This document shows, piece by piece, positions 12,801 to 27,446 of a DNA stretch of 64,000 nucleotides. Position 1 is the first letter of the stretch. Each line of letters begins with the position of its first letter. The notes beneath the pieces are model-generated. The model was not told the DNA's origin. It made no database searches and saw nothing but the letters and a program-made list of their open reading frames with translations. The position numbers and the translations under genes are program-made. The DNA is taken from assembly GCA_014706295.1 (NCBI GenBank), contig JACSVZ010000002.1, positions 136,696,682 through 136,760,681 of the forward strand, read 5' to 3'. The stretch comes from Lycocorax pyrrhopterus obiensis (taxonomy: Eukaryota > Chordata > Aves > Passeriformes > Paradisaeidae).

Positions 12801-15800
12801 TTTGGCCTGAGTGTAGAGTTGCAAGTACCACAGAGATTGCTGCATCCACACTGTTCTGAAACTGTTCGACCAAATCAGTATAGCTTGAAGCGTGAGATAC
12901 TGTATCTGCCACATGTGATGGTTGTTCAGCTTCTCAGGTGGATGAAGTCCAGACAGATGCACCCTGCCTGCGATGCAAAGGCTGTGTAGATATGCCTGTG
13001 TATGGGTCACAATGGGATTGTTCCATTCAGACTGTAGGGTTTTCCGAGTAGTTTTTTAATATGGCTGTATTCTGAGGCAGCTGGGAAGAGGCTGTTGTAA
13101 CTACCAATAAAAGATTATTTCAGAGCCCAGGACAATCTGAAGTAAAAAAATAATCCTAAAATTTATACTGCATTGATAATCCTTCTGCAATATGTATTTC
13201 TTATTATGTCTTTTAGAGTTTTATAAAATAATTTAAGTTTCAATTTCTGAAATATTATGGCAACAGCTATCTCATTGTACTATGTCTTTTCATTCCACTT
13301 TAGCCTCAATGCCTCACCTGTTTTTACCTTATGCTAGGTAATACAAATGTTGCATTGTTACTGGCTGTTCTTACCTGGAGAATTTACAGTAACCAAATAT
13401 GTAAAAAGCAAACTGAATTTACAAAAAATCAGTTTAGTCACTGAAGGAGGATGTCATTGCACAAACAAGTTGTGTGGTATTACATAGACAGCATTTCCAC
13501 ACAAATGTTACAGACAAGAATACATACATATGTCAAATAAATGTAATTAATTTTATATATTTTATGCACTATCGCATCTAGTTTCCTACTGAAATCAGGG
13601 TTACATTTTCTGTTACACCTATGTTCCAAGGTGTAACAAAAATACTAGGAAGATGCATATTTTTTGTATGAAGATTATAGAAATTCTGAAATTAGAGAAG
13701 AGAATAAAATAGCACATTTAATGTAAAAGTACTGGGACTTCTAAAGGAAAAAATAAGAAATATAAGAGAAGTTTCAGTGAGCACTGATAGGCATTGCTAT
13801 TTAATGAATTGACTCTTCAGCTGTTACAAAGTATAATCTGAAAGGTCTATGCTTTAAATTATTATAAATTAGAGACTGGCTAGCCTTAAAAAGAATGTAA
13901 CTTCACTTCCAGCTTCCTGTTGGCAAAGGTCATCTGAACTGACCAGTGTGTAGTCTGAGGATACAATCACATGGCTAATCAGTCGTGGTTCGTGTCTGAC
14001 TTATTAGCCAAGGTTTCCCTGCTACAGGCCTTCTTGACAAGTTGTGTCCTAACACAAAGGCAGAACTCATGGTATGTTGAAGTTTTCAACTTGTTTAAAA
14101 AAAAAAAAAAGAAAAAAAAAGAAAGAAATTTATTTCTGCCACTGTGGATCACTCAGAGTTTAAAATTAGAATTTAAAGCATAAGATGTGGATATGGGATG
14201 TCAGGGGTATGTCACTGGACAGTGGCATAAAAGGGCACACAGAAAACGAATTTTCTCCTGAAGAGGATTTTGACGCATGAGAACTGGGCACTAGGTGGCA
14301 CCCGAAACATTCAGTGCTATTGTATGACCTGGCAGAGTAACGAGCATTTCCTTCTGTATATATCTCAGAGGTAAGAATATTTCAAATTTTCTTATCTATT
14401 CCATATACTTGGTAGGTATCTGTTGCTGTATATATGCTTATGTGTAGAATTACTATTAGGGGACACTGTAGTGCCCTATTAGAAGTCCAAACGTTTGGGG
14501 CAATTGGATCACTTCATTGACTACCTGCTTCTTTTACTCAAAGGCCATGCTGTCTCTTACAGTGAGATTTCAATCTGGCTTCCACCATTACTGCTGGTAT
14601 GAAAAACATGTAAAAACAGTGGTTACAGGAGACATGTTAACAGAGTTAGATCTATATTCCTGTGCTTATGTTCTAAATGCTTCTGGTTTAGCCATTTTGA
14701 GAAAAGAAAGATGGCCTAAGTTCTGTAATTTGGTTTTCATTAAGAAAGTTCTATGGTTTATGATTTTCCTTTAGCAGATCAAATCACTCTTCTCTCCAAA
14801 ATCTGTATCACAGTTGTTTTTGCAGCACACCATTTCTTAATAGAATTAATGTCTTTATTGTATTTGATGGCAAAGGGTCATAATCAGCTTTCTGAGATGT
14901 CATGAGGACATTACCCAACTCTTCAGAGGTCTTTTTTTATATTCCATAGTGCGTCTTGACTGGTGGGTTGAGAATACTGCTCAGTAGGTAGTATAGTGGT
15001 GGTTGGGCAGTGCCTTTGTTGAGCCACTACTGGATGAATTTTCTGAGTGTTCTTATTTTTGCAATAAATCATCTTTTTAGAAGACTCAAACTAGTTATCC
15101 TTTTGTCTCAAGGTCTCAGAACATCAACTGAAATTTAAAACCCTTACTCCAAGCTTCCACTTAAAGTATTTTTGTGAATACTTCATGGTGCACCAGCATA
15201 TCTTTCATACTATATATGGCTGAGCTACAGTATATTCAGTTGGCCATGTTTTATTACATTGTATATCTGTCATTAATATTTATTCATACTCTGAAGAATG
15301 TAAATTTGTGGTAAGGCAGAAAACCTATGAGCTAAAAATATTTCATTCTAAAATATAATATGTTTTACTGTGAATCAAAATATTTTTTATCAAAATATTG
15401 AAATAAAATCTCCACTTTAGATTAGGATGGAAGTGTAATCCCTTTTGTTTACATCAAACCGTACTCAGAGATCATGCATTCAGAATATAGCTGAAAACAC
15501 TATTGATACATTAAACAAGAGAAAATTTATGGTTAAAAGTGTACAACTAATAGTAGTAAAGCTCCTTTATTTTGCCCATTTTTATAAATTTTTATGATAC
15601 AACTCTGAAATACATCAAAAATTCAGACCTTGCATAATGAAGTGCTCTACTCAGAGTCTTTTTTCTAAACACAATCATACATTCAAGGTCTGAAGCAGAT
15701 GGGACCTAATGAAGTCCTATTTACTAGAAAAGGTCTCTCTGGTTAATGCTCATCTCAGGTACAACATGAATTTTTCATTAAAAATGTCCAGATGTGAGAA

Positions 15801-16379
15801 CATTTAAAAAATACTAGATCAAGGATATATGCATTATTCTGCTTTTAATGGTACTAACCCTGATAATTTCACTGTGCTAAAATGCATTATGGCTTGTTGA
15901 CTCCATTTCATAAGGTGAAATAATAGAACATTACTGATCTTGTCCAAATTACTTACATGATGATTCATTAACCAAGAAAGATGGTATGATCAAATTAATG
16001 GATAGCAATGTGAATAAACATCTGCCACAGGCCACGCATCAAGACCAAGCACAAAACCTTTGAATAACTTATATTCCACAAAAATTTTGTTTTATGAATC
16101 AGTGCTGAGATGTGCACCCACAATATTGTACCTTCCAAAGCAGTCATCTTTCCCCATGGGAGAAGAGGTGCATTCTACTGCAAACACAAAAAATTTAAAT
16201 TTGCTTTTCCTACCTACTCCAAATTTAAATTTTCACTTTTAGTACAAGTATCCAGATTTCCTTCACTTGAGAAGCAATCAACTGTAATTGTTATTTTATT
16301 TCAGCATTATGCTATCATTTTCCTATTGCAAGAATTAACATTAGAATCTCCTCCAAATTTGTCTCAAACCGGCACAAAA
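6842..16379. other. Intronic sequence, mostly single-copy-looking
   Basis: AT-rich sequence with a TA-rich patch at 8200-8227. Two patches of higher GC at 10548-10982 and 12657-13010 carry the longest non-repeat open frames (144 and 117 codons, minus strand) but no recognisable domain. Nothing else is identified. Confidence 0.6.
14097..14128. repeat. A-rich tract
   Basis: A run of 14 A residues is followed by G-interrupted A runs. No retrocopy is recognisable upstream, so it is simple sequence and not evidently a poly(A) tail. Confidence 0.8.
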
Positions 16380-16605
16380 TCATAGAAACATAGAATGGTT
16401 TGGCTGGACCTTAAAGATCATTGAGTTCCAACACCCCTAACATGGGGAGGGACACCTTCCAGTAGACCAGATTTTCAAAACCCCATCCATCCTGGCCCTG
16501 AACTCTGTCAGGGTTGGGTCATCCATAACTTCTCTGGGTAACCTATTCCAGTGCCTCACCACCCTCACAGTGAAGAATTTCTTCCTCATGTTGGTGTTCA
16601 GCATT
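16380..16605 (-). mobile_element. CR1 LINE 3' end, minus strand
   Basis: The left boundary TCATAGAAACATAGAATGG is the reverse complement of the terminal octamer repeats (ATTCTATG) typical of CR1. It is followed by the standard 3' region (TTAAAGATCATTGAGTTCCA, AGGGACACCTTCCAGTAGAC, CCTCACCACCCTCACAGTGA). Read on the minus strand it encodes the familiar CR1 C-terminal piece RKKFFTVRVVRHWNRLPREV. Similarity fades after about 16605. The element is strongly 5'-truncated and lies in sense with CSMD3. Confidence 0.88.
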
Positions 16606-19600
16606 CTATTATCACCTTCGTTGCATGGGCTTGTGCAGTTCTTAGAGAACATCTCTCGAGTCTCAAAATTTGTGTGCTTTGCCTTATGCTGGAGGCAAGT
16701 TCCCAAGTTCCCTGGCACATTTGGAAAAACATTTTCAGAATTCTGAAGATGGGAGAACTAAAGTAGTGTATTGTTTGATGAAACATGATTTTGTTATGCA
16801 GAAATGATTTCAAATGGCTGAAGAAAGAAAGAACTTTCAAGCTGATTGATGTAGCAACATTCTTCCATAAGCAAGTATCGCTTGGCATAGCGGGCACTGC
16901 TTTATATAAGCTATTCCTTGTGGAGCTCGAGGAAAAGTGGTTAATTTACACTTTTTTCTCCTTCTAATAATGAAAAAGAAAATAACATATCTATGCAAAT
17001 GATTCAGTACACTATTGATTCTCTGCTATGGACTATTATGGGTATCATTTTTTCCCCCCAGATATCAGAAAGTGTTATTTGTAGTTTCTAGTCTGAGTCT
17101 TGTAGAATTGGAGATCAAACAACTTGCTTTGCTTTTCCTGCTTTAAAATATCTGGTTTGAGACATCAGCAGTAAAAGGCCTTTAATCTTATTTCATAGAT
17201 GTAATGATGGAGAGCAACTGCTGAGTAATTCATGTGATGTAAACATATAAACTTTCTTTCTTCAAAGTCTCCTTTTGTAACTAATATAACCTAGAATTAA
17301 CAATTCATTTTGGCAGTCAGAATAACAACTGCTTTTATTCCTATCCCTTCATGTTACCTTCTGTGGGTCATTCCTCTCTCCACTAATTTGTTATTGGAAT
17401 GAGTAGAAGTGGTCATAATTTGAGAGAAAAGATTGTTGCTAAAATAACTCAAAATTTGCGTTAACTTCACATTAAACGTCTGTGTAGGCCACCATTTCTC
17501 TGGCTATCTCTACATGACAGATTAATACTGAAACAGCTGTGACAGTCATGTCTCTGAACTTACTGGTATTTCTGTATTGAAAAATGACTTGAACAACGCC
17601 CTGTCAGCTTCTACTTTTAAATACTTTCAATACTCTCTGCTTTTATTGAGAAAAAGAAAAATGTTCTAGGAAAAGCCTGCTGCAGTACCGCACAAATCAC
17701 TGTTTGACAGAGCTTATGAAGTGTTCGTTGTGGTGCTAACTCACTGAAAGATCATATATCTTGTAGAGATCTTTGCAAAACTTCTTCAAAGAGTGACAGA
17801 TTGGTGTGTTAGAAGAGCTAAACAGCGTCAAAGAAATATATGTTATACAAGTAGGCTGTTAACACAGTGTGAAATTGTAGGCAATACGCAGAAATCTATC
17901 CTCTGGTCTATATCTGACATTCTCAATCATGTGATATAGAGTTCTACATTAATGTATAAGGACAAAAAAAGTTGCAAGTGTCAGCTGACAGACAAATACC
18001 CCTATTTTCAGGTTAATTTTTTCCATTTTTGTTGGACAGATACTACCAAACTAATGAACGTTTCAGGTTTTTCCTCCTTTTTCCCCTGCAAAATAAAGGT
18101 TAACAAGAAAAATGAGGAGAGAAAAATCCATTTTTTTTTTTTCTCAACAAGTTTAGAAAGATGTGTTTTCATTCAGGGAAAAAGCCTATTTTCATCAGAC
18201 ACATCTGTAACAATTGAAGGACTTTTGCAATTAACATTGACTTGGTTATCGGATGTTTTATGAATTAATGTCTTTGCCAAATGTAAACAGAAGGCTATAA
18301 GGAAAACTAAAAAAAATAAAAGAGGATTGAGTCAGGAGCAAGGAAGTTTACAGATGTCCAGAATTCTTATTTGTGCCTCAGCACCCTGAATGCTAAGCCC
18401 AGCATTCTACTGTAATAAGTTTGGCAGACTTTCTGGATGTTCGTGATATCTGGGGATAGTATCTGGAAATCCTGAAAGACTTTTGTTCTTCATCAATTAA
18501 TGAAATATTTACTAAAAGACATATGACACTACATAGACAGGACTACAGTTTTGGTGAGATTTCTGGAGTACCTACCTTATTTCAAGGAAGATCAAACAAG
18601 GCTTCATTATAACCTACTTTCTTCCCTCTATATATAGGTTATATTAAGACAATTGAGTTATTAACTCTTACTATAATAGATCTATATGTTCATATAAGCT
18701 TGAACTTTTGATTATACCTTTGTGTCTTTCTTTTTTTTTTCTCAATAGTTTATTCCATTTTAAGTCTCTCACTTCTTTAATGTAATGCTCTGCCTTCTCT
18801 TACATCAGCAACTTTTGCAAAAAGATACTGGGAATATGCTGAGACATAAGCGAAAATGTATAATCTCAACTGCAATAAGTATGTGTATTTCTGCTTTCCT
18901 ATGTTATATTTACAAGAGGATTTAAGTATAAAGTCTACCATTAGGTAAAGTTACAACTACTGTTGTAGTCAGCAGTACTGTTTTAAAAAGGTAACAATAT
19001 CTAAATTAATCAGCTGTACAAACTGGAGATACATTGTAGATTAGCATGTCAAATTTATACTGTGATCCTCCCTCATTCACAGTTTTAAAGAGCATTTTTA
19101 AATAAAGTTGAGAAACCTTCACTAGTAACTCTGGTAGATTAGTTGTAACATCAAAAATTAGATTGAGAGTAGAGAATAAAAATTCTTATTTGTTTAATTT
19201 TTTCTTTTTTGCTTTTGTGACATAAAAGATATTTGGAAACAAAGTGATTTAACAAAATCAGAGTTACAAACTTTCCTTAGCAGCTGTTTCATTGCATTGC
19301 TACATTGCTGATATAAGTAATTTTTCACCAAAATTACAATTTATGGGACTACTTAGCTATTAAAACTTTTAAGTTGTTTAGTTGTGTTTGAACAGAAGCT
19401 TAAATATGTGATTAGATATCAAGCTCCAGATGAATAAGGACTTAATGTGCTTGGTGATGAAAATTATTGTGACTGAATAAAGAAATAAAACATTTTATTA
19501 TTATTATTTTCCATAATTCTATGTGTATGTTTATATGAATTGTATTTAGAAACTTATTTAAATCTTAAAGATAAGAGATAATGTCTCAGACACGGTTTGT

Positions 19601-22600
19601 TCCTGAAAATAGATGGGTCAAGGGTACTTTGGGTTATGCAAAGTCAAACTAGTATAATATCTTTTCTTGGAAAATAGCATCCTTTTCTCTGCACTGCTTT
19701 CTGTTATTTTCTGCTTCAGTCTTTGCTGAGATCAGTCTGGTCATGGTGGTATAAAAGGAAAACAATCCCCAGAACACCTCAAGAGTTTGACTGCATCATC
19801 AAATATTCTCGCTTGCTCTTCAAAAATCAGTGCTGTTTTCAGCCTTGCAGTCCTCTGGCTCATAGCCAAAACTCAAATTCCAAGTATCAGCAGTGTCCAG
19901 AAATGCCAGTTACTGTTCATAACTACACCTATTTTCAATTTGTACATGTCACAGCATCATACAACACTGAAGTGGCCTTTTTCACCACAACATTGGAATA
20001 AAGGGTAATTTTTTTACAAGAGGTTAGAAACAGATGTCAAGACAGCCTCAAATACACATCAATCCAGTTATTGAATTCGAGAAATTAAAATACATCACCT
20101 CAATTCCTGGTGAAATCTTTTCCTAAATGCCATCCATTTCTGTTCAATAATGGATCCATTCTATATATTTTAGTCCTAACTAATCCTGAATCCATTTGAA
20201 TGACCTATTGATAATTACATAACCTTCACATGACAATGTCTTTTTCAAATTTCTACAAGTTAAAATTATTTAATTCAGGGGATACTGATTGCTTCCAGTT
20301 TAAGAAATTGTGTTTATCTCCCTACCCTTAACAAGCATGTACATAGTATGTGGAATATATGACACAGTTCACAACACAAGCTTTCCTTTTGAGCATGAAC
20401 CACATAGAATTTTTTTCTGAAAAGATAATATTGCTAAGAAGAACAATAAAAAACCCCTAATTTATGAAGTAAATCTATATATCTCTATGCTCATATCAGC
20501 TCTTTCTGGTATTATTCTTTTTGGTTATCTGTTTTCTCTGTTAAAACCATACTAGCCTCAAGTCATTTTAGAGGTTTTTAAATTATCTGAGTCAACAGCT
20601 TCCAAGATATACAGTAGAAGATGGTGGCACAATTACCAGAATGTCTAGAGGGCTCATACAGGGGATTTTTTCTGAAAGACCTTTCGTATTTTAGTTTCTC
20701 AAGAATGATGCTGCTTATTTAATGACTAGTTAAGATCTGTTGTGCTAATCATGCCATAAGTAGATGACAGACATTACCCACATACCTTTGAAACTCTTCT
20801 ATAAAATCTAGTGATTTTATAGCTGGAAACCAAACTTACTGGAAGAAAAAGGAAATTTTTATTCATCTATAAATTTTAGACATTAGGAATGAATTTCGTA
20901 ATTTTCAAGGAAACAAAAAAAATTTATGAAAGTAGAAATTATTTTTAAGATATGTGAAGCACAAAGAGATTATGACTGCCTGGAAAAATATCATTTTAAA
21001 CAATCGGTCAAAAGAAGATTATTATTTCATTCCTTCTCATTATGCTGATCATCTTCCAGTTTTTTTAAGAGAGAACAGGGAGTTTCTTTAATTGCATGCT
21101 CCTTTAATCCAGAAGTAGTTCCTAACATTTAGAACAGTCATAGGCCTTGCAGTGCATCATGTGTTCTTGGTGCCAGCAGCAGAATCCCTGAGATCAGAGG
21201 AGAGAAAGGCCCCTCATCTCACTCTCAGTGTTTGAGGAAGCAGTGAGAAGCCTTTATCATTAAAGCACAGAAGTTTAATTCCAAAGGTTTGAAAACACGC
21301 AGTCCTTTCTGGTAACTGGTCTTTTCATAACCACAATCTCTCAGAGGTTGCCTAGACAGTCCCACTGAACTTGGCCTCTACAGTTTTTCTGTGTGATAGC
21401 CATAATTAGACAAGGTAATAAAACGCACAAAGTTCACCTTGTCAAATTTTCAAGATCTTCTTGAATGTATAAAACTTACAAAACATTTCAAGGTTTATAG
21501 ACAGGAAGAAAAAATGTTCTCCCAGAAATTAAAATTTGGAAAATGGGAAAAATTAACTTTAAAGTGTAACATTATAAACAACAGAAAATATGACATCCCT
21601 TTATCAAATACATCTACATAATGATAAGTATTGCACTCTGCAATACTCCAAAGGGAATATGTTTCTTAAGCTAAATGTTGCATATAGATACTATAAATAA
21701 GCTGAACAGAATTTTTAAAAGACTCGCCTTCAAAGTCAGTTCTGAAGAAGCAGTCCATGAAGTTATGTTGTAAACATGGCACACTATGGCAAGTAGATTC
21801 ACTTAGTCATTTAAATATATCATAACATGAAAAATATTCAGATAAGTGTCTGTATTGTTAATTAACTTTATCCTTATATGTTTCATGCATTGATATATTA
21901 TTACCTCAAACTTTTCCATTGCATAAAATATTTCTTATCTGTCTTTGACCATTTCTTAAAGAGATTACTATTTTGATTGAAGTCAAACTATTTTGAGATG
22001 GTTTTAATTTGAATAATGTTTCCCTGGTGAAATTAATTAGCTTTTAGTTTGTTAAAGGTGCTTTGGTATTTTGTATTAATATGACATCTTCCTAGAAATC
22101 AGAGTTACTGTTTACTCAATTCAGAGTTTACTTGGGGTTTAGTCTATTTGCGTTTTGGCTTTCAACAATCTTGCTTTCAGCAACCTTTGCTGGTCAAAAC
22201 CTACTGCCTTGTCATTCTGGAAATACAATTCAATTGCTCTTTTGAAAATACTTTATATCATACGGTGCTCTACTTAAATACTGTTTTGGATTAAGTAATT
22301 ACCTGAACGATTTTTTAAGAAGCTGATAAATCCCATTTTTTATTCACTTGTTTGTTTCCGAAATGTCTTAACTCAGGGTAATATCTTGAAATCACAGATA
22401 AAACATGGTACTTAAGATGAACATTATCAGGGCATTGTATCTTGAGTTAGAAAATATCTTTCATTTCAAAATAGTTTAGCAGAATGAATTACTCATACTG
22501 TAATTGGCTTGGATATTGGATTTAATATTGGTATTGTCATGAAGGTATCATGACATTTTTAAAGGTTTCCTTGGAATCTGTGTTCTACTTCTATTTTTCT

Positions 22601-22861
22601 GATTATAACACTAATTTAGCAATCCCGTAATTTAGTGCTATCTCTAAGGAAAAATTACAGCTGAGGAGAACTATTGCAAATGTGTCTTTGAGCAGCAATC
22701 TGGAGAATATAGAGATTTTGCATATAAATTGAGACATACAAAGGCTTGCTGTAGCTCTCTCATTATCATCAGGCCACGCTATTCATTGCAACTTGCTACC
22801 CACCCTGCTGCCACAGGCATGAAGGCTTCTACAGGCAACAGCAATTTGAGGGCACAAAATA

Positions 22862-22878
22862 CATATATATATATATAT
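22862..22878. repeat. (TA)n microsatellite
   Basis: Roughly eight uninterrupted AT units in AT-rich intron. Confidence 0.85.
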
Positions 22879-23320
22879 TTAATAGTAGGGACTATTTCAA
22901 TTATGAAATGCACATACTTCCGTGTTCCAAGCATGTTAAATAGGATATAAAATAGAATCAAAACAGAAGAGGGTCTGTTGCAGGAGCAGCAGAACTGAAA
23001 ATTTCTGTACTCTATTACTATAATCTGTATGTCTGTCTTCCTGTATTTTTTGTTTGATGTTGATTAGCATTAGTTCTTGTTTTTAACTAGCAGTTAATTC
23101 TACTACACAGAAAGTTGGTAAAGTACTCTCATGGGCAGGAAAGTGGCAGTCGGGGTCTGGTTTCTCTAAATGTAGGAGTGAAAAGAGTGACAGTGTCCTC
23201 TTTACCGCAAGAAGCAGAGGAAGGATAATAAGTTGCTTTGGTATTTTGTGATGTTTTCATGTTGAAATGTAACTTTGGTAATGAAAAAATAAGGGAGCCA
23301 TGGTATCCTAATGTGCAAAC

Positions 23321-23357
23321 TTTCTTTTTCTTTTTTTTTTTCTTTTTCTTTCATTTT
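23321..23357. repeat. T-rich tract
   Basis: A pyrimidine tract dominated by T with C interruptions. No element is recognisable next to it. Confidence 0.8.
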
Positions 23358-26245
23358 CTGCAATGCCAGAGATTCACAATATTAGTGATCATGCAGATCT
23401 TGATCTATTTCAGGATACTGATTGCAATATGCTTCATAATATTCATATTATTCATAATGTTGAGCAGCAAAGCAAAGATCTCATCAATGCTGCCGTAAAT
23501 TTGAAATTATGTAGATGTATTGATTTCAAACTGGGGCAATTGCCCCAAGGCATAGGTTAAATTAATATCAATAGCATCAGTATCTTGTAGAGTATTTTGC
23601 ATTTATATAAATTTTAAATTAAACCAGATTTAGCCTGATATATTTTATAGACTAAAAGGAGCTAGTAGCTTAATATAATATTCAGTTATTTCTCTGCAGT
23701 TAGCATATAATTTGCCCTCATCCCATTCATTTACCTTCTTTCTGTTTTTTAGTTTGTTTCTTTTTATATGTCTGCCAGAACAGTCATCTCTTGAATGACT
23801 TGAGAAATCAGAGTCTGAGGTTAGAAGTGACATGTCACGAACATCCTAAAACTTGGGGTTTTTAAACCTCAAATCAACAGTTAGATGTATTTTAAGATGC
23901 CATCTGGTAGCTTTATACATAACAACACAAATTTTGAAATTAAAGCATTTATTTATTAAGCAATGATGGTTATCTTAACACAATTCATTTACTAGTAGTG
24001 CTGATTTGCATGAAATGAAAATTATTAAGCAGCATTCAATTGCCTTGTGATACTATACCAGCAATTGTTTCTTCTCTCATGTTTAATGTATAACATGTAA
24101 AACTTTACAGATAAAGCAAAGTTTTCTAATGACCTAGAAGCATATTAATTAACTTAAACCATCAGTCAGGAAGCCAAACTACCATACACCTAACAATCTT
24201 TTTTTCTTTTTTAAATGACTCTGTTTCTCAGCTGGACATGTGCCTTCTCCCTTTTTCCAGCATAAGGATGCACCTTTCCTAGCTGTTTAAGAACCGTTCT
24301 GAAATCATTAAATTAATTCATAAAAGTCCTTCATCTTAAGATAAATGATACTTTATTTCATCTCCAAGAATATGTGCCTTGAGTTGATTGGTTTTTTCCA
24401 ACGCTACCAAGCCATGAGAAAAGTGACTATCCCTTTTTCTTGCCATAATTTTGAAATTGTTAACTAATTATCTTTGAATTGGTTTTGAGAATAAATCCAA
24501 TGATGATCTAATAGTAAAAAACTTGCCAAATCCTGTGTTGCTTTATCTAGATTTTAAATACCCATCTTCCAAGGTAAAAATCTAAAAAGCTGCATTCCAT
24601 GTCTGAGTTCCATGTCTTACACAACAAAAAAGTGAAGTACCAAGGAAAGATAGTTGCTAGATATGGATATTGACCATGGGAATATACAGAACTCGGTAGC
24701 TGGCAAAAGCGTGCACAGCAAGTGCTTTTTATATGTTTGTCAGGTGGGAGGTTGAGACTGCATATATGCTAGTAAAGAAATAGGTCAGCAACCATTCTCT
24801 ATCTCTGAGAGCCACTGGAAAGCCATGGTGAAAATCCTTGTGTTCTAGTATTTTCCCAAACTGTGACAGCCCCATCCACACATGCAATCTGCTACATCAT
24901 GCCTGTGAATTGTATCAGGGCACGAATTTATACAAATGGGAAAAATGCTAGGGAATAAATATTTTTACAATTAAATAGCAGAGATGATCACCTACTGGGG
25001 TGGGTCTAGTCCTACCCAACAGACATTTGGGTTACTAGTATAGATATGACTGCAGTGATTCAGTCAGTGCTGCATAATTGTCTTTCCATTTGCTCTAATG
25101 AGGTTCCTTGTTAATTAAAACTGTGAAACTATTCTTACAAAGCTCAAGCTGGGATCACTGTTTTATCTTTAACTTTGATGCAGTTGCAAGTGGCAGATGT
25201 GATGTGGATGGAAGAAATGAATTCTCTGAGCAAGAGCTCTATGTAGGAGGCTCTGGGAATCACTGTTAATAGCAGTATTAAGCAGAAGGCGGGCCCCTAT
25301 AGCAAAAATTTGAAATTAAATTTCCAGAATAATGGAAATTTTTTGGGCCAAGCACTACATATGTAGGGAAGACATACTTGTGTTTATTTGTGTTGACGCC
25401 ATTTGGATGGGAAGTAAAATCTGTGTGGCAGCAAGACTGCTGCTAGGGCTGATGAAAGATGCTGGGGTAGGAGTTTGCCTTCCTAATGTAAATGAGTACA
25501 GAGATGGGATAAATGGCATTCTTGAAGCACACCTCTTTTTCTTCCAGCTCAAAAAGAAGCATACAGTGTCTCGGTCATATATACACCATGGATGCCTAAA
25601 GTTAAATGTTGTGGGATTTATCTGTTCCATTGGAATCTAATCAGACCATTTAAATTTCTACGCAACTTTACAGACAACTGAAATAGAAAATAATTATGGA
25701 GTTGGGCATTTTCTTCGTCAGATTAGGTAAACATAACATTTTCTGACTTGGTACTTGTTTTTTTAAAATTTGAATTAAAACATTGCTCTTTCCCAAATAT
25801 TTATTCAACAGATGACTTCCAGATGCTTTGCTGACTTTTAATTTTCTAAATTACATCAACATTTCTATCCAGGTCCTTTATTTAATAAAAAATTATGAAA
25901 AGACATTACCAAAAGAAGAATTGTACCAATCAAAACTATAAGACTAAAATTTCTTTTAATCTTATACCCGTTGACATATAAATTCAGAACTTTAAAAGCC
26001 TAAGAGTATCCAGAATGCTTCCAGAACCAGTTTTATTGGACCAAGAAATAAGAACAACATGGCTGCTAAACAATAAGTTTTCCCATGACCACATACAACT
26101 GGTTTAAAATAAACACAACAGTTATTTTTTTCCTCCAAGTACCATACTATGCATCTTTTCAAGTATGAGAGAGAGGAGAAACACTAAAGAATTCATAAGG
26201 TTTGGAAAAAACCAACAATGCAGTGGACACTAACATGCGCATATC

Positions 26246-26292
26246 ATTTGCAAAAATTTATTTGCAAAAATTATTTGCAAATATTATTTACA
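26246..26292. repeat. Short 13-bp tandem repeat
   Basis: About 3.5 imperfect copies of an ATTTGCAAAAATT unit, differing by one or two bases. Confidence 0.8.
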
Positions 26293-27334
26293 GAAAAAGC
26301 TTAAACCATTTGTAATTATTTTCAGTGGTGGTAACCCAAATTGATCTTCCCTAGTTTAATTGTTCAAGAACTTTTAGGTGAAATTGCTGCTGAGAATCTT
26401 TCTTTCACTGTGAAAATTTTGGTTCAGTTATACTTCTGGAACTCGACTGTGTCTGCATGACCAGACTTACAGAGATGACAAACAAGTCGCTTGAGGAACA
26501 TGGCTAACCCCGAAGAACTCTTCAGAAAGCCTGGCAAATATAATTCTTTTAGCATAGTCAAAGGTGACCATGCAACAACAATTCTCTTGAATTCAAGTTT
26601 TTTTCCCAGGTCATGTTTAATAGTGCTGATAGTAGCCCTGCTCAACAGACACACACAGCACAACAGATGAAAAAACTGCTCCTGCTGCATAGTCCTATGC
26701 ATCAGTCATCATTGTTTTGTGATAGGAAAGTGCCGAAATGTTGCCTTTGCATGGAAGCAAAATAAAGTAAAGCTAACAAAAGACAGCCCCAGCATGTAAA
26801 AACCAGACTTTCCAAGACAACAGATGGTTATGATAAATGCAGACATCTATAGTGTAGTTACTTATGAACTGTTCATCTGCATTCCATTTATAATTAGTTG
26901 TAAGCAGCATCTTTAAAAAATAGTTAATCAGCTTAATGAATGACATCAGTGTTATACCAAGTTGGGTGGCTCATGCTTTATTTCCTGTCACAGAAAAACA
27001 ACAGTAATAAGCTCACCTGCAGACATCAAAATTGTTAACCACTGTACTTAAATAAGATTAACCCAACCTGTAAGCAATTCTGTAATAGCTGTCCTTAACA
27101 TAATTTACCTAAACTAGAAAATAAAAAGTAAGTCTTGTCCATGTTATTTTGGCCTTTATTTCCTCAAGTAAAACTTTTAGTTACACATTAAGTTTTTCTG
27201 CATATAATGTAGGTTTTACATTGCTCAAAGGTGAAGTCAAAGAAACTGCTCTAGCTACACACGCAGTAGAATTGATTAGATATCTTCCACTCAAGATGAT
27301 TCCATCTGTGAGAATAACCACTACAGATAGTATA

Positions 27335-27446
27335 TATAATTACTACTACTACTAACTACCACAGATAGTGCAGATAGGATTTTCTATTTATATAATTACT
27401 ACTACTACTAACTACCACAGATAGTGCAGATAGGATTTTCTATTTA
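27335..27446. repeat. Perfect 56-bp tandem duplication
   Basis: Two copies (27335-27390 and 27391-27446) are identical base for base. Each starts TATAATTACTACTACTAC and ends GGATTTTCTATTTA. A diverged partial third copy (ACCACTACAGATAGTATATA) precedes them at about 27318. Perfect identity suggests a recent duplication or active copy-number change. The two copies also carry an ACT-trinucleotide run each. Confidence 0.95.

Noticed and set aside
16437..16718. 93-codon minus frame with RKKFFTVRVVRHWNRLPREV
   Set aside because: It is the well-known CR1 3' end read as protein, not a host gene.
25332..25640. 102-codon plus frame overlapped by a 91-codon minus frame
   Set aside because: No domain, no splice context and no codon bias distinguishable by eye. 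A chance opening is most likely.
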